In this document: piece after piece, positions 25,635 through 31,395 of the stretch
How positions within the stretch are numbered: position 1 is the stretch's first letter
How the letters are laid out: every line of letters starts with the position of its first letter
Assembly (NCBI GenBank): GCA_037388465.1
Contig: JARRKE010000025.1
Location: 1 to 36,221, forward strand
DNA length: 36,221 bases
DNA from: Gammaproteobacteria bacterium
GTDB taxonomy: Bacteria > Pseudomonadota > Gammaproteobacteria > SpSt-1174
Direction: 5' to 3'
Position numbers and translations under genes: made by a program
Notes under the pieces: model-generated
Database searches by the model: none
What the model saw: the letters and a program-made list of their open reading frames with translations, nothing else
Told to the model about the DNA's origin: nothing

Positions 25635-26585
25635 TCAGGCCTGCGCACTCTTGGCCAGCGGCTCGTTGACCAGCGAGAGCCAGTCCAGATGGCGCGGATC
25701 GCGCCCATGGACGGCGTCGAAATACATTTCCTGCAGACGGGCGGTAACCGGGCCGCGCGTACCGGCGCCGATCGGACGTCCGTCCACCTCGCGGATCGGC
25801 GTCACCTCGGCGGCCGTGCCGGTAAAAAAGGCCTCGTCCGCCACATACACCTCGTCGCGGGTGATACGTTTTTCCACCACGTCCAGCCCGGCCTCCTCGG
25901 CCAGGGTGAAGATGGTGCGGCGGGTGATGCCGTCCAGCGCCGAGGTCAGATCCGGCGTGTAAAGCGTCCCGTCGTGCACGATGAACACATTCTCACCGCT
26001 GCCTTCGGCCACGTAGCCCTCGGTGTCCAGCAGCAGGGCCTCGTCATAGCCGCAGGAGGTGGCGTCCTGCACGGCGAGCATGGAGTTCATATAGCTGCCA
26101 TTGGACTTGGCGCGGCACATGGTGACGTTGACGTGATGTCGGCTGAACGAGGACACCTTGACGCGAATGCCGCGCTCCATGTTCTCCTTGCCGAGATAGG
26201 CGCCCCATTCCCAGGCGGCCACCATGCAGTGCACCTCCAGGCCATGGGCGTGCAGCCCCATACTCTCCGAACCGTAAAAGCACATGGGACGCATGTAGGC
26301 GCTTTGCAGGTTGTTCTGACGCACCACGTCGAGCTGGGCCTGGGAGAGGGTGTCCTGATCGTAGGGAATCTTCATGCCCAGGATCTTGGCGGAGTTGAAC
26401 AGGCGATGGGTGTGATCGGACAGACGGAAAACGGCCGTACCCTGCTCCGCTGCGTAGGCGCGTACCCCTTCGAATACGCCCATGCCGTAATGCAGCGTAT
26501 GAGAGAGGACGTGCACCTTGGCTTCACGCCAGGGCACCATTTCGCCGTCCAGCCAGATCAGGCCATCTCGGTCAGCCATCGACAT
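25635..26585 (-). CDS. ilvE: Branched-chain amino acid aminotransferase
   Basis: This is a 316-residue PLP-dependent class IV (fold type IV) aminotransferase for the last step of Leu, Ile and Val synthesis. It has LHYGMGVFEGVRAY near the N-terminus, the region of the PLP-binding Lys in RAKSNGSYMNSMLA, and the typical GYVAEGSGENVFIVHDG followed by ITRRTIF. The ATG at 26585 (MSMADRDGLIWLDG) has an AGGAG ribosome binding site 9 nt upstream. A TTG three codons earlier sits directly against that box and is unlikely. Confidence 0.96.
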   Translation of the reverse strand: MSMADRDGLIWLDGEMVPWREAKVHVLSHTLHYGMGVFEGVRAYAAEQGTAVFRLSDHTHRLFNSAKILGMKIPYDQDTLSQAQLDVVRQNNLQSAYMRPMCFYGSESMGLHAHGLEVHCMVAAWEWGAYLGKENMERGIRVKVSSFSRHHVNVTMCRAKSNGSYMNSMLAVQDATSCGYDEALLLDTEGYVAEGSGENVFIVHDGTLYTPDLTSALDGITRRTIFTLAEEAGLDVVEKRITRDEVYVADEAFFTGTAAEVTPIREVDGRPIGAGTRGPVTARLQEMYFDAVHGRDPRHLDWLSLVNEPLAKSAQA

Positions 26586-26624
26586 CTTGCTCAACTCCTA
26601 ACTATGTAAGGATCGGTCAGTGAC

Positions 26625-26658
26625 GCTCTGAATAATTTCTTCCTGAAATTCTCAGAGC
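26625..26658. repeat. Imperfect inverted repeat between glnE and ilvE
   Basis: The outer arms GCTCTGA and TCAGAGC (7 bp) and inner arms AATTT and AAATT (5 bp) are separated by a small bulge, with a 7-nt loop. It lies about 40 nt upstream of the ilvE start codon, so it may be a leader hairpin or an operator. There is no poly-U tract. Confidence 0.5.
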
Positions 26659-26694
26659 ACGGCGAGCCCGGTATTTACCCGCCCCCGCCTCCGA

Positions 26695-26722
26695 CGAATC
26701 AAATACATACGTGTTTGATTCG
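26695..26722. repeat. Inverted repeat downstream of glnE
   Basis: Perfect 9-bp arms CGAATCAAA and TTTGATTCG surround a 10-nt loop, 23 nt beyond the glnE stop. No U-run follows on either strand, so a classical terminator is not supported. It could be an operator for ilvE or an RNA 3'-end structure. Confidence 0.5.
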
Positions 26723-26745
26723 CGTGCGGCACATCCCTGCACCGG

Positions 26746-29646
26746 CTACGGCGCTTCCATCCAGCGCCGCCAGTAGTCGCGCACCAGGGCACGATCATCG
26801 GCATATTCCGCCTCGTCCACCACGGTCTCGTGTTCCTGCAGGGCCAGGGCATGGGTGCGGTTGCGCAGGGCACGATAGGCGTCGGCCAGGGCCTGCGCGT
26901 CATCCGGGGTCATCAGCCCGCACTGGGCCAGCCCGCCGAGAATGCGCACGTTATCGGAAAACTCCGTGAGCTCCGGATGCGCGTGGGCATGGGCGAGAAC
27001 CATATATTGCACCATAAATTCGATGTCCGCGATACCGCCCGGGTCTTTCTTGAGGTTGAATTGCCCCGTCTGCCTGCTGCCCAGCTCGCGCCACATGCGC
27101 TCGCGCATATCGCGCACGTCCCGGCGCAGCTTTTCGGGGTCCCGCGCCTGGGTGAGCACCTCGTGGCGAATACGGGTGAACGCTTCCTCCAGGGCCCGGC
27201 TGCCGGTGATGAAACGGGCGCGCACCAGGGCCTGATGCTCCCACGTCCAGGCGTTGCGTTTCTGGTATTCCCCGAAGGCCTGCAGGCTGCTGACCATCAG
27301 CCCCTTGCCGCCGTCCGGCCGCAGCCGGGTATCGACCTCGTAGAGAATGCCCTGTGCGGTGTGGGCGGTGAGCATATGGATGAAACGCTGCGCCAGGCGG
27401 GCATAGAACACGGCGTTGTCGACCGTCTGCGGACCACCGGTTTCCTGGCGCGCCCCGGCGCTGTCGTGCAGGAACACCAGATCCAGGTCGGAGCCATAGC
27501 CGATCTCCAGCCCGCCCAGCTTGCCGTAGCCGATCACCGCGAAACCCGGGGCATAGGGCTTGCCGTCGATCTCGCAGCGGGGTTCACCGTGCTTGTGCGC
27601 CAGGGCGTCCCAGACGTAGCCACGCACCTTGTCGAGCACTGCCTCGGCGATCCAGGTGAGCTGATCGCTGATCCGCATCAGGGCCAGACGCTGCATCACG
27701 TCCGCCGCGGCCACCTTGAGCACCTGAGTCTGCTTGAAATGACGCAGCCGGTCCATGACCTGTTCCAGATCATCCGGATCGATCTGCACCAGATCGTCCT
27801 CCAGCAGCGCGACCAGTTCGTCGCGGCTGGGCGGCTCGTACAGGCTGCGCGCGTCCAGCAGCTCATCGAGCAGAATCGGGTGCTGGGTCAGCAGACGCGC
27901 GATCCAGGGACTGGCCGCGCACAGCCGCACCAGCTGCGACAGCGCCATCGGATTCTCGACCATCAGCGCCAGATACACCGAACGCCGCGCCACCGACTGC
28001 ACCAGTTCCAGACCGCGCTGCAGGGCGAGATCCGGCGCCGCGGTTTCCGCCGACGCGCCGATCATCAGCGGCATCAGCCGGTCCAGCCGTTCCCGCCCGG
28101 TCGGGGTGAGCGACTGGATGGCGCGGCTGTCGCGCAGGGCGCGCAGTCGTTCATATAAGGTGGCGGCCGCTTCATAGCCCATGGAGGCCAGCAGCTTTTC
28201 GGATTCCGCCTCCGGCATTCCCTGCCGCCACAGGTCCGCGAGCTGGCCGTGGAGATGATCGCCGTCTTCCCCGCCATCCTCCATCTGCGGGGAAACGAAG
28301 ATCTGATCGAAATTCTCGTGCACGCGCCGCATGTGACCCTTGAGCGTCTTGGCGAACTGAGCCCAGTCGTCGAAGCCCATGGAAAGGGCGAGCGCCGCCC
28401 GTCCCTGTTCCTCCTGCGGCAGGGCATGGGTCTGCTGGTCGCCCGCCATCTGCAGCCGGTTTTCGGTGCGACGCAGGAACGCGTAGGCCGTCAGCAGCTG
28501 TTCCACGGCGTACTCGGGCACCAGTTCGAGCCTGGCCAGGGCTTGCAACACCGGCTGGATACCGCGTTTGCGCAGGGCGCGTTCGCGCCCGCCGCGTATC
28601 AGCTGGAAAGCCTGACCGATGAATTCCACTTCGCGAATCCCGCCCGGGCCGAGTTTGACGTTGTCGCGCAGGCCCTTGCGTTCGGTTTCGCGGTTGATCA
28701 GCACCTTCATCTCGCGCAGCGATTCGAAGGCGCCGAAATCCAGATAACGCCGGTAGACGAACGGACCCAGGCGGTCGAGCAGCTCGCGCCCCGAGGCGCG
28801 GTCGCCCGCGATCACCCGCGCCTTGATCATGGCGTAACGTTCCCACTCCCGGCCGTGCGCCTGGTAATAATCCTCCAGCGCATCGAAGTGCATGACCAGC
28901 GGACCGGGGTCGCCGAACGGGCGCAGACGCATGTCCACCCGGTAGACGAAACCGTCGGCGGTATGTTCGTTGAGCGCCCGGATCAGGCGCTGGCCGAGCC
29001 GGATAAAGAACTGCTGGTTGTCGAGCTGACGCACCCCGTCGGTGTAACCCGGCCTGGGGTAGCCGAAGATCAGATCGATGTCGGAGGAAAAATTGAGCTC
29101 TTCGCCGCCCAGCTTGCCCATGCCGAGCACGACCAGTTGCTGGGGCTCCCCCGACTTGCTGCGCGGCGTGCCGTAACGCCGGCAATGATCCGCATACAAC
29201 CACTCCAGCGCGGCATCGGTGCACGCCTCGGCCAGGTGGCTCAGGTCGCACAGGGTCTCCTGCAAATCCGCGCTCCCGTCCAGATCGCGCCAGGCGATGC
29301 GCAGCATCTCGCGGTGCCGGAAATGGCGCAGCGCACCGAGCAGCCCCGCCTCGTCCCCGACCCCGCGCAGCGCCGTCCTGGCGCGCGCCGGGAAATCCTC
29401 GCAGCCGTACGTGCGACGCAGATCGCCGCTGCCCAGCAGATCGGCCAGCAGCTCGGGATACCGCGTGCAGGTCTGCGCCGCGAAATCGCTCACCGCCCAG
29501 ACCAGCGGCAGCGAGTCCGGTAGCGCGGGCAGGTCGATGCCCGCCTCCGCGACGGCCTGTTCGAAGCGCTCCCAGTGATGCAAAAAACCCTGGCGCAGGC
29601 TCTCGGGCAGGCGGTGATCGGGCAGTGGAATGGCGGGTTCGCTCAT
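26746..29646 (-). CDS. glnE: Bifunctional glutamine synthetase adenylyltransferase / adenylyl-removing enzyme
   Basis: GlnE adds and removes AMP on glutamine synthetase under control of PII protein. The 966 residues match the usual length (E. coli 946). There are two nucleotidyltransferase domains. The N-terminal deadenylylating one has LGMGKLGGEELNFSSDIDL (about residues 173-191). The C-terminal adenylylating one has VIGYGKLGGLEIGYGSDLDL (about 700-719). The linker contains KLGPGGIREVEF and the last part LKKDPGGIADIEF, both family motifs. The ATG at 29646 (MSEPAIPLPDHRLPE) is preferred over a start 12 codons upstream. It is transcribed away from the surface-protein genes. Confidence 0.96.
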   Translation of the reverse strand: MSEPAIPLPDHRLPESLRQGFLHHWERFEQAVAEAGIDLPALPDSLPLVWAVSDFAAQTCTRYPELLADLLGSGDLRRTYGCEDFPARARTALRGVGDEAGLLGALRHFRHREMLRIAWRDLDGSADLQETLCDLSHLAEACTDAALEWLYADHCRRYGTPRSKSGEPQQLVVLGMGKLGGEELNFSSDIDLIFGYPRPGYTDGVRQLDNQQFFIRLGQRLIRALNEHTADGFVYRVDMRLRPFGDPGPLVMHFDALEDYYQAHGREWERYAMIKARVIAGDRASGRELLDRLGPFVYRRYLDFGAFESLREMKVLINRETERKGLRDNVKLGPGGIREVEFIGQAFQLIRGGRERALRKRGIQPVLQALARLELVPEYAVEQLLTAYAFLRRTENRLQMAGDQQTHALPQEEQGRAALALSMGFDDWAQFAKTLKGHMRRVHENFDQIFVSPQMEDGGEDGDHLHGQLADLWRQGMPEAESEKLLASMGYEAAATLYERLRALRDSRAIQSLTPTGRERLDRLMPLMIGASAETAAPDLALQRGLELVQSVARRSVYLALMVENPMALSQLVRLCAASPWIARLLTQHPILLDELLDARSLYEPPSRDELVALLEDDLVQIDPDDLEQVMDRLRHFKQTQVLKVAAADVMQRLALMRISDQLTWIAEAVLDKVRGYVWDALAHKHGEPRCEIDGKPYAPGFAVIGYGKLGGLEIGYGSDLDLVFLHDSAGARQETGGPQTVDNAVFYARLAQRFIHMLTAHTAQGILYEVDTRLRPDGGKGLMVSSLQAFGEYQKRNAWTWEHQALVRARFITGSRALEEAFTRIRHEVLTQARDPEKLRRDVRDMRERMWRELGSRQTGQFNLKKDPGGIADIEFMVQYMVLAHAHAHPELTEFSDNVRILGGLAQCGLMTPDDAQALADAYRALRNRTHALALQEHETVVDEAEYADDRALVRDYWRRWMEAP

Positions 29647-29752
29647 ATTGGCGGCGGTGTGTAAACGGACATGGCACACCATCCTACAACATAGATGAAC
29701 ATCATCCCGATAAGTCCCGGCACGCCCGCCAGAACAACAATAATATTTATTA
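29647..29752. promoter_or_regulatory. Divergent region upstream of glnE
   Basis: About 100 bp up to the duplicated leader cassette. It should contain the glnE promoter. An AT-rich stretch (29738-29752, AACAATAATATTTAT) could supply -10-like sequence, but I cannot assign boxes with any confidence. Confidence 0.3.
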
Positions 29753-29798
29753 GGCAGCGAAAGCGGTTGAACTTGCCCCCGGAATTACCCTATGGTTT
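29753..29798 (+). promoter_or_regulatory. Duplicated upstream element, copy 1 (promoter-like)
   Basis: A 34-nt core (29764-29797) beginning CGGTTGAACTTGCCCCC and ending ATTACCCTATGGTT is repeated at 31249-31282 with one mismatch. It lies 170 nt before the first surface-protein gene. TTGAAC could serve as a -35 box, and GAACTT recalls ECF sigma -35 boxes, but the -10 is not obvious. Conservation between two otherwise different leaders argues for a shared control site. Confidence 0.65.
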
Positions 29799-29816
29799 CA
29801 ATCAATTATAAATAGC

Positions 29817-29845
29817 GGATTTGACACACTAATCTGGTCAAATCC
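29817..29845 (+). repeat. Inverted repeat in the leader of the first surface-protein gene
   Basis: Perfect 9-bp arms GGATTTGAC and GTCAAATCC surround an 11-nt loop, 19 nt past the duplicated promoter-like element. It is absent from the second copy of the leader. It could be an operator or an mRNA leader hairpin. Confidence 0.55.
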
Positions 29846-29866
29846 CAAGCAATCGGGCTTCAACAA

Positions 29867-29881
29867 GGGCAGCAAATGCCC
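29867..29881 (+). repeat. Small leader hairpin, copy 1
   Basis: GGGCA and TGCCC form a 5-bp stem with loop GCAAA. A matching hairpin with different loop bases lies at the same relative place in the second leader (31347-31360), just before a shared CAACGAAC and CCGGGGATAC sequence. Confidence 0.5.
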
Positions 29882-29906
29882 ACAACAACGAACCGCCGGG
29901 GATACG

Positions 29907-29975
29907 ATGACGTATCGATGCCGCAGGTCCGTGCCGGCCGCTGCCGCGCTAACGATGGAGAAATCCCATGTCTAG
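29907..29975 (+). CDS. 22-codon leader ORF, relic of an SBBP-type signal peptide
   Basis: The ATG at 29907 opens MTYRCRRSVPAAAALT, which matches the start of the SBBP protein at 31396 (MTYRSRLAIPAAAAALI) in both DNA and protein. It follows the same CCGGGGATAC box. The frame ends with a TAG at 29973-29975 that overlaps the ATG of the next gene (29968) in the arrangement ATGTCTAG. It is best read as the leftover of a duplicated gene start. It could still be translated and couple translation to the downstream gene. Confidence 0.55.
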   Translation: MTYRCRRSVPAAAALTMEKSHV

Positions 29976-31152
29976 ATTCGCACGCCTGCTGTCTGCGACA
30001 GCCCTTCTCTGGCTGCTCGCCACGGCAGCGTCGGCGGACGTCCTTCATTACATTTCCATAACAGACACGAGATTCCCTCCAAACGACCCGCCTTCCGCGA
30101 CCTGGACCCTCTCGGACACCTACGGCGATACGCCCCTGAATTCATGGATTGTCTACACCGGCGACGACTCATGGAGCACGATCACGTCCAGCGGAACGCT
30201 TCCCGACGGCGTGGCCTATCCCTACGGACAGACCTACACGGTGTCGAGCGGCATTGGTACGGTTCAGGCCGTCGTCGACACCCCCCTGTATGACGAATAC
30301 ACGAACCCCCAACGCACGGCCTTTGTGGAGTTGAACGTTCAGTCGCTGGACACCTCGAGCGCACAAACCATGGAACTCGGCCTGACCGACGGGGCCAACG
30401 AGGTCAAATGGGATGAAGCCGCCGGAACGATCTCGGGCTCCAGGAGCGGCCTCTCGGGCGACGATGTGACGGGTATATCGCGCTGGAGCAGCCTGGGAAG
30501 TCTTCCTCTACACATTCAGTACTACTACCAATTCAACGATCACGTGCTCACCTTTATCGTCCTGGACGATGTGGGCAACAAGTTATACACGGTCAGCTGG
30601 CAGGGTTCGGTAAACCCCTTTGAGAACTTCTACGGTTCCGTCGCCGTCCCCGGCGGCACCGACCCCAACAATCTGATGGTCTATCCGTTCGTTTTCTGTG
30701 AAGCCGCCTGTCAGACGAAGCTCGTGAAGACGGAATACCTGAACTGCAACACCGCTTCCGGTGCGGTCGACGTGAATAACTGCCAATCGCCCAACGAGTC
30801 GGTTATCACCGCCAGTGCCGGCAGCGGCGGCAGCGTCTCGCCGATCAAGGCCGTGGTGATCACGGGCAACCAGGCGGTCATCAGCGTGACCCCTGATACC
30901 GGCTACCACATCGACAGCGTCAGCGGCTGCGGCGGCAGCCTGTTGGGCACCCTCTACACCACCGGAGCGGTCAGCGCCGACTGCACCGTCAGCGCGACCT
31001 TCGCCGTTGGCAGCTCAAGCACCAGTACCACCACCAGCACCAGCAGCAGTTCTGGCGGCGGCGGTGGTGGCGCGCTGGGTCCGTGGGCGTTGTTCGGCCT
31101 GCTGCTGCTAGGCATACCGGCACTCGCCGTTCGCCGCCGTCGGACCGGCTGA
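29968..31152 (+). CDS. Secreted protein with C-terminal GlyGly-CTERM-like sorting tail
   Basis: This is a 394-residue protein. Its signal peptide MSRFARLLSATALLWLLATA is cleaved near ASA-DV. It has an unrecognised beta-rich body (about residues 25-265) with Trp/Tyr-rich segments. A Cys-containing region (about 250-275) precedes a domain of the bacterial-repeat type (about 275-347; ISVTPDTGYHIDSVSGCGG... then CTVSATF). After a Ser/Thr linker come six glycines, a hydrophobic helix (ALGPWALFGLLLLGIPAL) and VRRRR. That tail matches the GlyGly-CTERM layout, in which a rhombosortase cuts the protein for surface attachment. Export and sorting are inferred; the function of the body is unknown. The tail DNA is nearly identical to that of the next gene. 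Confidence 0.78.
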   Translation: MSRFARLLSATALLWLLATAASADVLHYISITDTRFPPNDPPSATWTLSDTYGDTPLNSWIVYTGDDSWSTITSSGTLPDGVAYPYGQTYTVSSGIGTVQAVVDTPLYDEYTNPQRTAFVELNVQSLDTSSAQTMELGLTDGANEVKWDEAAGTISGSRSGLSGDDVTGISRWSSLGSLPLHIQYYYQFNDHVLTFIVLDDVGNKLYTVSWQGSVNPFENFYGSVAVPGGTDPNNLMVYPFVFCEAACQTKLVKTEYLNCNTASGAVDVNNCQSPNESVITASAGSGGSVSPIKAVVITGNQAVISVTPDTGYHIDSVSGCGGSLLGTLYTTGAVSADCTVSATFAVGSSSTSTTTSTSSSSGGGGGGALGPWALFGLLLLGIPALAVRRRRTG

Positions 31153-31240
31153 GGTTTTGCCCGCAAGTCAGACAACCGCATCCAGCGCGATCACCGACGC
31201 CTCGAGTGCCGCCAGCCTCCGTTCAGCAAGATTACAAAGC

Positions 31241-31284
31241 GGCAGAAACGGTTGAACTTGCCCCCGCAATTACCCTATGGTTCC
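31241..31284 (+). promoter_or_regulatory. Duplicated upstream element, copy 2 (promoter-like)
   Basis: This is the second copy of the 34-nt core (31249-31282), with C in place of one G, 114 nt upstream of the SBBP gene. It lies in the 243-bp gap after the first surface-protein gene. The second gene may therefore have its own promoter rather than depend on read-through. Confidence 0.65.
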
Positions 31285-31346
31285 GGGCCTATACAAATTA
31301 CACATACACCGGCTCCGCCTTCCCCGAAGAATCCGGCTTACGCACC

Positions 31347-31360
31347 GGCAAGCGGATGCC
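31347..31360 (+). repeat. Small leader hairpin, copy 2
   Basis: GGCA and TGCC form a 4-bp stem with loop AGCGGA. It is the counterpart of 29867-29881 and is followed by the same CAACGAAC and CCGGGGATAC sequence before the start codon. Confidence 0.45.
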
Positions 31361-31395
31361 TACCAACGAACAACAAACCACCGGGGATACATCCA

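Noticed and set aside
29817-29910. Possible c-di-GMP (GEMM) riboswitch in the leader of the first surface gene
   Set aside because: Some GGGCA and CGGGG-type fragments recall the class, but the conserved core order and the GNRA-receptor arrangement are not present, and the second leader shares only part of it.
31252-31395. 48-codon N-terminal extension of the SBBP protein
   Set aside because: It overlaps the conserved promoter-like element and encodes a Pro-rich non-signal sequence. The ATG at 31396 begins a proper signal peptide after a GGGGA box.
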